The translations under genes were made by a program, and so were the position numbers. Below, piece by piece: positions 1 to 6,323 of a DNA stretch of 12,721 nt (the first letter of the stretch is position 1; each line of letters begins with the position of its first letter). The stretch spans positions 1 to 12,721 of the forward strand of contig JAQVFD010000029.1 in the NCBI GenBank assembly GCA_028697435.1, in the 5' to 3' direction. The notes under the pieces were generated by a model, which saw only the letters and a list, made by a program, of their open reading frames with translations, was not told the origin of the DNA and searched no databases. This stretch comes from Clostridiaceae bacterium (GTDB lineage Bacteria; Bacillota; Clostridia; Lutisporales; Lutisporaceae).

Positions 1-32
1 ACAGTTCTGGATTTATATAATTTCTTATACAT
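1..32 (-). CDS. 5' end of a probable PspC-domain protein gene (partial)
   Basis: Only the first ten codons and part of the eleventh lie in the window. On the minus strand an ATG at 32-30 follows a strong AGGAGG ribosome binding site (plus-strand cctcct at 44-49) at normal spacing, and the reading frame stays open to the edge. The visible peptide is MYKKLYKSRT followed by a codon starting GT. Established knowledge: many small PspC-domain membrane proteins of Firmicutes begin with a KKLYRSRT-like stretch just before the conserved GVCGG motif, so the assignment is plausible. The diagnostic GVCGG region is outside the window, so the family call rests on about eight residues. It lies 78 bp downstream of the uvrC stop on the same strand, with no convincing terminator between. 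Confidence 0.5.
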   Translation of the reverse strand, partial: MYKKLYKSRT

Positions 33-110
33 ATCTTTACTTACCTCCTAGTTTTATTAATCCTATCTTTGTTAATTTATTTTAGTTTTCATAATATACT
101 ACGAAGTATT

Positions 111-1985
111 TTAAGAAAAGTTTTTTGGTTTAAAAAAATAGTATACAACTTCCGCAACTTTTTTGTTCATCCCCTGCACTCCCTCAAGCTCCTCCATGGA
201 TGCTTTTTTAATACTTTTCAAGCTGCCGAAGTGTTTTAGCAATGATCTTCTTCTGGCAGGCCCTATTCCCGGTATGTCATCAAGGGCGGATTTGACAGTT
301 GTCTTGCTTCTCAGGCTTTTATGATAGCTAATGGCAAACCTGTGTGCTTCTTCCTGAATAGAAGATATCAGACGGAAAGCCATGGAGCTTTTTGGCATCC
401 CGACTTCACTGCCATTATATATCAAACCCCTGGTTCGGTGTTTGTCGTCTTTAACCATACCGCAAACAGGTATATTTATATTCAACTCATTAAGAACTGT
501 AAGCACCGCATTGACTTGTCCAAGACCTCCGTCAAGTAATATCAGGTCCGGGAACACTGAGAACCTGCCCAACCCAAAATCCTTTCCCTCTGCTTCAAGC
601 TCATCTCTTTCCTTCATACCGTGGATGAACCTTCTCTCTATAATTTCCTTCATGCTTTCATAATCATTGGCGCCTTCTACAGATTTTATCTTAAATCGCC
701 TGTAGTTTTTATTATTGGGCTTTCCCTTTTCAAAAACTATCATTGAGCCGACATTCAATACTCCCTGCAGATTTGATATGTCAAAGGCTTCAATCCTGAT
801 TGGTATATCGTTAAGCTGCAATATACCCTTCAGCTCAATACATGCTCCCATTGTCTTTTCCGTGTCATTTTTCTGCTTTTCTATCAGAAGTCTTAAGGTA
901 TCTTCAGCATTCCTGCTTACCATTTCTATAAGTTTTTGCTTTTCTCCCCTCTGAGGAACAACTATCTTAACACGACCTCCCCTTTTATCGCTGAGCCATC
1001 TTTCTATAATATTGATTTCGTCGATTTCTTCCTGAAGTATTATTTCTCTCGGTATAAGTGCATCTGACCCATAGTACTGCTTTATAAAGCTGCTCAATAT
1101 CTCTTTTGAGTCACTAAGCTTGATATCCTCAATAAGAAAGTGCTCTCTGCCAATAAGCTTTCCTCCCCTTACAAAGAAAATCTGTATGCAGGACTCCGGC
1201 TCATTTAACGCAAAGGCTATAATGTCCTGGTCCACCAGTGCAGAAGATATAACCTTCTGTTTTTCCGCAACCTTAATTAAAGAGTTCATATTATCCCTTA
1301 TTTCAGCAGCCTTCTCAAAATCCAGATTCTCTGCTGCCTGATGCATCTTGTCCTCCAGCCCCTTCAATACCCTCTCCTGCTTACCCTCAAGCATCATAAT
1401 TATTGAGTCAATAAGCTCCCTGTATTGTTCTTTACTGACATTTCCCTGACATGGGCCTATGCATTTCTTTATATGATAGTTAAGGCAAGGTCTTTCCTTT
1501 CCAATTACCCTGCTTATGTTTTTGTTGCAATATCTTATGGGAAAAAGACTTTTCAGAAGGTCAATGGTTCTGTTTACTGCGGTAACGTCGGTATAAGGTC
1601 CGAAATACTTTGCTCCGTCCTTCTTTATCTCTCTGACAATAAGCAATCTTGGATAATCTTCTTTTATTGTGATTTTAATATAGGGATACTGTTTGTCATC
1701 CTTAAGCATTACATTATATTTAGGCCGGTGCTTTTTTATTAGATTACATTCCAATATAAGAGCTTCCAGCTCCGAATCGGTTATTATATATTCAAAATCA
1801 GTTATCCTCTCAACCATTGCTGCAACCTTAGGATGCTGATTTTTTGAGTTCTGAAAATATTGCCTTACTCTGTTTTTGAGGTTAATTGCCTTTCCTATAT
1901 ATATTATCTCATTATATTCATCCCGCATTATATATACCCCGGGATTTTCCGGGAGATTTTTAAGCTTATCCTCCAATGAAATCAT
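111..1985 (-). CDS. uvrC: UvrABC excinuclease subunit C
   Basis: UvrC makes both incisions beside a lesion held by UvrB in nucleotide excision repair. The 624-residue length is normal for the family. Domains in order: a GIY-YIG nuclease at about 12-92 (GVY at 16-18, YIG at 29-31, likely active-site Tyr29, Lys32, Arg39, Glu74); four cysteines C153, C167, C175, C179, spaced like the cluster reported to bind [4Fe-4S] in E. coli UvrC; a UVR motif that contacts UvrB at about 205-240; an RNase H-like 5' nuclease half with D402, D485 and H548 in conserved settings (EAFDISN, LLDGG, EEAHRFA); and tandem helix-hairpin-helix motifs at about 568-617 (IPGIG, VQGM). The ATG is preceded by GGAGGA at good spacing. 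It sits 39 bp downstream of a Crp-family gene on the same strand, so co-transcription is possible. It is not linked in operon to uvrBA. Confidence 0.97.
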   Translation of the reverse strand: MISLEDKLKNLPENPGVYIMRDEYNEIIYIGKAINLKNRVRQYFQNSKNQHPKVAAMVERITDFEYIITDSELEALILECNLIKKHRPKYNVMLKDDKQYPYIKITIKEDYPRLLIVREIKKDGAKYFGPYTDVTAVNRTIDLLKSLFPIRYCNKNISRVIGKERPCLNYHIKKCIGPCQGNVSKEQYRELIDSIIMMLEGKQERVLKGLEDKMHQAAENLDFEKAAEIRDNMNSLIKVAEKQKVISSALVDQDIIAFALNEPESCIQIFFVRGGKLIGREHFLIEDIKLSDSKEILSSFIKQYYGSDALIPREIILQEEIDEINIIERWLSDKRGGRVKIVVPQRGEKQKLIEMVSRNAEDTLRLLIEKQKNDTEKTMGACIELKGILQLNDIPIRIEAFDISNLQGVLNVGSMIVFEKGKPNNKNYRRFKIKSVEGANDYESMKEIIERRFIHGMKERDELEAEGKDFGLGRFSVFPDLILLDGGLGQVNAVLTVLNELNINIPVCGMVKDDKHRTRGLIYNGSEVGMPKSSMAFRLISSIQEEAHRFAISYHKSLRSKTTVKSALDDIPGIGPARRRSLLKHFGSLKSIKKASMEELEGVQGMNKKVAEVVYYFFKPKNFS

Positions 1986-2024
1986 GAGTATATTCCTCCT
2001 ATTTTAAATAGTATATATATTTAT

Positions 2025-2675
2025 TCACTTTAACAGAGTAATTGAATCTTTATCAAACAGAATCAAACCATCCCTTTTCATTTTTGCCAGCTCCCGGGAT
2101 AATGATGTGCGTTGAACCCCTATTTTTTCTGCAAGGGACTTTTTTGAAATATTCAACTTTATGTAATTGGAATTTTGCTTCTTAGACTCATAATCGAGAT
2201 AACTCATAATACTTTCGCGTATTGTCTTATTGACATAATGCCTTATCTTATCTCCGAGAATATAGGCATGGTTCGAAACCAATTCCAAAAATTTAGATAA
2301 AACTTTAGGGTCATGACACAATAATTCAAATAATACATCTTTATCTATCTCAAGTATTACAGTAGGAAACTGAGTTGATACAGTCATAGGATAAACAGGA
2401 TTTTTTGAAAACAGGAGGTTACCGCCTATAATATCATCTTGGTAAAACTCAGAGATTGTAAGCAAATTTCCTGATTCATCAATACGTTCCACAACTACTT
2501 TACCTGTTAATATTATTTCTAATTTGCGACATGGCTCCCCATCAAAATGAACTACACACTTTTTCCCATATGAAACTACTCTGAAGTTTCCGCTATCCAG
2601 ATTTGTTTGTATGTTTTCTTCAGACACGGAATTAAGTAATGTTGTATTTTTAATTAAGTTAATATGTTTTTTCAT
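2025..2675 (-). CDS. Crp/Fnr-family transcriptional regulator
   Basis: A 216-residue protein with the usual Crp/Fnr layout: an N-terminal cyclic-nucleotide-binding-like beta barrel (about 20-125, with the glycine-rich DDIIGGNLLF turn), a long dimerisation helix (about 125-155), and a C-terminal winged helix with KKSLAEKIGVQRTSLSRELA as the helix-turn-helix (about 177-196). It lacks the N-terminal cysteine cluster of Fnr. Its cysteines (C40, C49, C119) are scattered, so an Fnr-type iron-sulfur sensor is unlikely; the effector cannot be read from sequence. The ATG follows GGGAGA at 6-nt spacing. The gene is divergent from a membrane polyferredoxin gene, and an inverted repeat between them (2693-2706) is the likely operator. 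Inference: it activates the ferredoxin gene and regulates itself. Related clostridial proteins act in redox or nitrosative stress, but nothing here fixes the signal. Confidence 0.9.
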   Translation of the reverse strand: MKKHINLIKNTTLLNSVSEENIQTNLDSGNFRVVSYGKKCVVHFDGEPCRKLEIILTGKVVVERIDESGNLLTISEFYQDDIIGGNLLFSKNPVYPMTVSTQFPTVILEIDKDVLFELLCHDPKVLSKFLELVSNHAYILGDKIRHYVNKTIRESIMSYLDYESKKQNSNYIKLNISKKSLAEKIGVQRTSLSRELAKMKRDGLILFDKDSITLLK

Positions 2676-2692
2676 AAACAGTCTCCCGATTA

Positions 2693-2706
2693 GTTACCAA
2701 GGTAAC
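2693..2706. promoter_or_regulatory. Putative Crp-family operator
   Basis: GTTACCAAGGTAAC, two perfect 6-bp inverted arms around a 2-bp centre. Its centre (2699.5) falls 41.5 bp upstream of the predicted plus-strand start, the canonical class II position for Crp/Fnr activators, and it replaces the missing -35. For the minus-strand transcript it would occupy about +7 to +20, compatible with autorepression. The assignment to the adjacent regulator is inference from location. Confidence 0.55.
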
Positions 2707-2710
2707 ACCA

Positions 2711-2742
2711 TTTTTTATATTATAGCGCTATAATATAAAAAA
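2711..2742. repeat. Perfect 32-bp AT-rich palindrome
   Basis: Bases 2711-2742 read identically on both strands, centred on AGCGCT at 2724-2729 and ending in six T and six A. It contains an outward-reading TATAAT on each strand, so it forms the core of the divergent promoter pair. No T-tract follows on either strand, so it is unlikely to be a terminator. Confidence 0.9.
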
Positions 2743-2760
2743 AAGCAAGGGTGAGGTATT

Positions 2761-3390
2761 ATGAAACATACTAATAGTATAATACGTGTTCTGTTTTTAG
2801 CGTTATTCTTATTTTTAGTCCTAAAGGGCAAAATGATGCTGTGGCTTGCCTTATTTGCAGTAAGCCTTGCAGCGGCATTGATGTTTGGAAGGATATACTG
2901 CGGTTATGCCTGTCCCATGAATACAATGATGATACCGACAGATTGGTTGGCAAAAAAGTTGAATCTGCAGACAGATACTTATCCCAAATGGCTTCGCTCA
3001 GGTAATTTTGCATGGATTGCGCTGGTAGGAAGTATTGCATTCATGTTGATTGCAAAAAGACTGTGGAAAATGAACTTGCCGATACTTTTGGTATGGCTTA
3101 TTGCTTCAGTAGTGATAACACTTAGATATAAGCCTGCAGTATTTCATAATCTTATTTGCCCTTTTGGAGCCCTTCAGAAAGTATTTGGTAAATCTGCATT
3201 ATTCTCAAAAAAGGTGAATATTCAAGACTGTATCGGGTGTAAGCTTTGTGAAAAGGTTTGTCCCTCTGATGCAATTGCGGTAAGAGCGGAAGATAAAAAA
3301 GCTGAGATCAGTACCACTTTATGCCTAGAGTGTACAAACTGCCAACAGGTATGCCCTAAGAGTGCGATTCGTTACTCGAAGCAAAAATGA
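2761..3390 (+). CDS. Membrane polyferredoxin, NapH/CcoG-like 4Fe-4S protein
   Basis: A 209-residue membrane-bound electron-transfer protein. About four hydrophobic segments (roughly 7-23, 27-43, 83-98, 105-121) form the membrane part. The CxxxCP motif after the second segment (C47, C51 in YCGYACPM) and ICPFGALQ (C133) are hallmarks of the NapH/NosR/CcoG-type polyferredoxin group. The C-terminal soluble part has two complete CxxCxxCxxxCP motifs (C157/C160/C163/C167 and C188/C191/C194/C198), enough for two [4Fe-4S] clusters. The protein is shorter than E. coli NapH (about 290 residues), and no nap, nos or cco genes are nearby, so the electron donor and acceptor are unknown. It is the only plus-strand gene here, divergent from a Crp-type regulator that probably controls it. 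Its last codons overlap the uvrA terminator on the other strand. Confidence 0.88.
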   Translation: MKHTNSIIRVLFLALFLFLVLKGKMMLWLALFAVSLAAALMFGRIYCGYACPMNTMMIPTDWLAKKLNLQTDTYPKWLRSGNFAWIALVGSIAFMLIAKRLWKMNLPILLVWLIASVVITLRYKPAVFHNLICPFGALQKVFGKSALFSKKVNIQDCIGCKLCEKVCPSDAIAVRAEDKKAEISTTLCLECTNCQQVCPKSAIRYSKQK

Positions 3391-3416
3391 AGAATGCGTC
3401 GCAGACGCATTCTTCA
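3383..3416 (-). terminator. Intrinsic terminator of uvrBA
   Basis: A perfect stem, GAAGAATGCGTC (3389-3400) with GACGCATTCTTC (3404-3415), extended by T3388-A3416, around a 3-nt loop. Read on the minus strand it is followed at once by ATTTTTGC, a T-tract encoded within the last codons of the facing polyferredoxin gene. On the plus strand no T-run follows, so it should act mainly on the uvrA transcript, although it also covers the polyferredoxin stop codon and could protect that mRNA's 3' end. Confidence 0.8.
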
Positions 3417-3496
3417 GACGCCAGATACCAGATACCAGAATTCCGGGTATTCCTTCGAAGCCCTTCTCAACTCTAGCGTCTGGTGTCTAGGGTCTG
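3415..3496. repeat. Inverted arrays of heptad repeats at the 3' end of uvrA
   Basis: On the plus strand, four contiguous 7-mers run from 3415 to 3442: CAGACGC, CAGATAC, CAGATAC, CAGAATT. On the minus strand, four more run from 3496 to 3469: CAGACCC, TAGACAC, CAGACGC, TAGAGTT. The arrays face each other around about 26 bp, and CAGACGC/GCGTCTG is a perfect inverted match. The minus-strand array encodes the last uvrA residues and its TAG stop. Units this short, without unique spacers, are not CRISPR. Confidence 0.7.
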
Positions 3497-6312
3497 TCTA
3501 ATATCTTCTTCAAAAACTGTCCCGTATATGAAGCGTCTATTTTACAGATATCCTCGGGAGTGCCCTGGGCAATAACCGTGCCCCCCCTGTCTCCGCCTTC
3601 CGGTCCCAAGTCTATTATATAATCAGCTCTTTTTATAACATCTAAATTGTGTTCTATTACTATTATACTGTTGCCTGCATCCACAAGCCTGTCAAGTATC
3701 CCTAAGAGCTTGTGTATATCAGCAATGTGAAGGCCTGTGGTAGGTTCGTCCAAAATGTATACTGTCTTGCCGGTGCTTCTCTTTGACAGCTCATAGGCTA
3801 ACTTTATCCTCTGAGCCTCGCCTCCGGACAACTCGGTAGACGGCTGTCCCAATTTTATATATCCAAGTCCCACATCATATAATGTCTGAATCTTTGTCTT
3901 TACTCTCGGTAAGTTCTTGAAGAATTCAAGAGCATCTTCCACTGTCATATCAAGAACATCAGAAATGTTCTTACCCTTATATCTTACCTCCAGAGTCTCC
4001 CTGTTGTACCTCTTCCCCTTACATACTTCACAGGGAACATACACGTCCGGCAGAAATTGCATCTCGATTTTGATTATGCCGTCACCCTTGCAGGCTTCGC
4101 ATCTTCCGCCCTTTACATTGAAGCTGAACCTGCCGATCTTGTAACCTCTCATCTTAGCCTCAGGAGTACTTGCAAACACGTCTCTTATGATGTCAAAAGC
4201 ACCTGTATAGGTGGCGGGGTTGGACCTGGGTGTTCTTCCTATGGGTGATTGGTCAATGTCAATAACCTTATCAATATACTCAAGACCTGTTATGGAATTA
4301 TGCTCCCCTGCCCTCAGTTTGGAACGGTTAAGCCTGTGAGAAAGATCCTTAAATAGTATTTCATTGATTAAAGTACTTTTCCCCGAGCCTGAAACTCCTG
4401 TTACACAGGTAAATATTCCAAGGGGTATATTAACATCCAAATCCTTAAGATTATTTTCCCTTGCTCCTTTAATTTCAATCCATTTACCGTTGAGTTTTCT
4501 TCTCTCCCGGGGAATGGGAATCCGCTTTTTTCCGCTTAGGTACTGCCCTGTTATAGATTCCTCGCAGGCCAATATTTTATCCAAGGGTCCTGCTGCGACT
4601 ATATGTCCTCCGTGGACTCCCGCTCCCGGACCCATATCAATTATGTGATCTGCTGCATGCATAGTTTCTTCATCATGCTCAACAACAAGCAGTGTGTTGC
4701 CCAAATCCGTAAGGTTGCGAAGTGTCTTTAACAGCTTTCCGTTGTCCCTTTGATGCAGTCCTATACTTGGCTCATCAAGTATATACAATACTCCCACAAG
4801 ACTGGAGCCTATCTGGGTAGCCAGCCTTATTCTCTGCGCTTCCCCTCCGGATAAGGTTCCTGATGCACGAGAAAGAGTAAGATATTCCAGGCCTACGTTA
4901 ACCAGGAATTCCAATCTGTCACGTATCTCTTTCAATATGAGCTTTGATATAAATTGTTGTTTTTCGGTAAGCTTCAAATCCCTATAGAAGTCCATGATCT
5001 GATATACCGACAGATTGCATACGTCGGCAATTGACAATCCGCCTATTGTTACTGCAAGGCTTTCTTTTTTCAGCCTTGCCCCCTTGCACTCGGAACATGG
5101 TATAGATGACATATAGTTTTCGATTTCATATCTCATATAGTTGGACTTAGTCTCTTTATACCGCCTTTCAAGGTTTTTCACAATTCCTTCAAAAGCCATC
5201 ATAAATTCACCGCTGCCATATTCCCTTTGGTATTTAACTTCTATCTTTTCTCCTCCGTTGCCGTATAAAAGGATCTGTACCACTTTTTCATCCAATTCAC
5301 AAATAGGAGTATTCATGCTGAAGCCATATCGTTTGGCTGCGGCCTTTATTACATTATAATACCAGGAACTATCATCTAAGTTCTTCCACGGTTCTATCGC
5401 ACCCTCTAAAATTGATTTACTTTTATCCGGTATTATCAGGTCAGGATCTATTCTATGCAACTCACCTAAGCCATCGCATACAGGACATTTGCCGAAGGGG
5501 CTGTTGAATGAGAACATCCTTGGTTCGGGATCTTCTATGCTTATTCCGCATTCTACACAAGCAAAATTTTGACTGAACAGCCGTTCTTCTTTGCCTATTA
5601 TGTCAAGAAGCACAGTTCCCCCGGTCAGCTTCAACACAGTCTCTAAAGAATCTGTCAGCCTCTTGTTAACACCTTCCTTGACCACAATCCTATCAACTAT
5701 TACTTCTATAGTATGTTTCTTATTCTTATCCAACTTTATTTCTTCGTTGAGATCGGTAACCTCTCCGTCAATCCTTGCTCTGACATAACCGCTCTTCTTT
5801 ATTTCCTCCAGAAGCTTCTGATGTTCTCCCTTTTTACCCTGTATAACCGGAGCAAGAAGTTGTATTTTGGTTCCCGGATCTAAGGTATTTATATAGTCAA
5901 CCATCTGATCCACAGTCTGTTGGGATATTTCCTTCCCGCACACATGACAATGGGGCGTCCCTATTCTGGCATAAAGCAGCCTCATATAGTCATATATCTC
6001 CGTTACAGTTCCTACCGTGGAGCGTGGATTCCTGTTAGTTGTCTTCTGGTCTATGGAAATTGCCGGAGAGAGCCCCTCTATATAATCCAGATCCGGCTTC
6101 TCCATTTGCCCCAAGAATTGTCTTGCATAAGCGGAAAGAGATTCTACATAACGTCTCTGCCCTTCCGCATATATGGTGTCAAAAGCCAGGGAGGACTTGC
6201 CGGAACCGCTTAGCCCTGTAATTACTACAAATTTATCTCTTGGTATTTCAATATCTATGTTCTTAAGGTTGTGCTCTCTGGCACCCTTAATTATAATTTT
6301 GTCCTTTGACAT
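3487..6312 (-). CDS. uvrA: UvrABC excinuclease subunit A (damage-sensing ATPase)
   Basis: UvrA dimerises, scans DNA for distorting lesions and loads UvrB. The 941-residue length is normal. It shows two ABC ATPase modules: Walker A GLSGSGKSS at 33-41 with LSGGE at 487-491 and ILDEP at 511-515, then Walker A GVSGSGKST at 639-647 with LSGGE at 828-832 and ILDEP at 853-857. Zinc-binding CxxC pairs are at C122/C125, C252/C255, C276/C279, C406/C409, C738/C741 and C761/C764. The Asp-Tyr-Ile-Glu-Gly-Leu-Ser-Pro-Ala stretch at 76-84 and the following SIDQKTTNRNPRST are typical. It starts 11 bp after the uvrB stop with GAGGTG as its binding site, so it is the second gene of a uvrBA operon. Its last codons lie in a heptad repeat array. 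No defects were seen. Confidence 0.98.
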   Translation of the reverse strand: MSKDKIIIKGAREHNLKNIDIEIPRDKFVVITGLSGSGKSSLAFDTIYAEGQRRYVESLSAYARQFLGQMEKPDLDYIEGLSPAISIDQKTTNRNPRSTVGTVTEIYDYMRLLYARIGTPHCHVCGKEISQQTVDQMVDYINTLDPGTKIQLLAPVIQGKKGEHQKLLEEIKKSGYVRARIDGEVTDLNEEIKLDKNKKHTIEVIVDRIVVKEGVNKRLTDSLETVLKLTGGTVLLDIIGKEERLFSQNFACVECGISIEDPEPRMFSFNSPFGKCPVCDGLGELHRIDPDLIIPDKSKSILEGAIEPWKNLDDSSWYYNVIKAAAKRYGFSMNTPICELDEKVVQILLYGNGGEKIEVKYQREYGSGEFMMAFEGIVKNLERRYKETKSNYMRYEIENYMSSIPCSECKGARLKKESLAVTIGGLSIADVCNLSVYQIMDFYRDLKLTEKQQFISKLILKEIRDRLEFLVNVGLEYLTLSRASGTLSGGEAQRIRLATQIGSSLVGVLYILDEPSIGLHQRDNGKLLKTLRNLTDLGNTLLVVEHDEETMHAADHIIDMGPGAGVHGGHIVAAGPLDKILACEESITGQYLSGKKRIPIPRERRKLNGKWIEIKGARENNLKDLDVNIPLGIFTCVTGVSGSGKSTLINEILFKDLSHRLNRSKLRAGEHNSITGLEYIDKVIDIDQSPIGRTPRSNPATYTGAFDIIRDVFASTPEAKMRGYKIGRFSFNVKGGRCEACKGDGIIKIEMQFLPDVYVPCEVCKGKRYNRETLEVRYKGKNISDVLDMTVEDALEFFKNLPRVKTKIQTLYDVGLGYIKLGQPSTELSGGEAQRIKLAYELSKRSTGKTVYILDEPTTGLHIADIHKLLGILDRLVDAGNSIIVIEHNLDVIKRADYIIDLGPEGGDRGGTVIAQGTPEDICKIDASYTGQFLKKILDRP

Positions 6313-6323
6313 AATTCACCTCG

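Larger units (their letters stand above)
2676..2760. promoter_or_regulatory. Divergent promoter region, Crp-type regulator / polyferredoxin
   Basis: An 85-bp shared control region. A TATAAT on the plus strand at 2729-2734 serves the polyferredoxin; its mirror, TATAAT on the minus strand (2724-2719), serves the regulator. Both lie inside one perfect palindrome. Neither has a good -35: the plus-strand hexamer at 2706-2711 is CACCAT, suggesting an activator-dependent promoter. Predicted start sites, placed 7 nt beyond the -10, are about 2741 (plus) and 2712 (minus). The polyferredoxin ribosome binding site is AGGGTGAGG, ending 4 nt before the ATG. The start sites are predictions by position, not observed. 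Confidence 0.65.

Noticed and set aside
33..110. Terminator after uvrC (ATACT/AGTAT near 97-110)
   Set aside because: The stem is about 5 bp and no T-run follows, so uvrC may read through to the next gene.
2711..2742. The 32-bp palindrome as a bidirectional terminator
   Set aside because: It is almost all A and T, has no T-tract after the stem on either strand, and carries well-placed -10 boxes between divergent genes.
3389..3415. The hairpin as a terminator for the plus-strand polyferredoxin
   Set aside because: The plus strand continues AGACGCCAG with no T-run, so evidence supports termination only for the minus-strand transcript.
3415..3496. Heptad arrays as a CRISPR or telomere-like array
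   Set aside because: The units are 7 bp, degenerate and contiguous with no unique spacers, and only four copies per strand.
3917..6221. Open frames on the plus strand across uvrA
   Set aside because: They are antisense shadows of a well-conserved gene, without ribosome binding sites or recognisable protein features.
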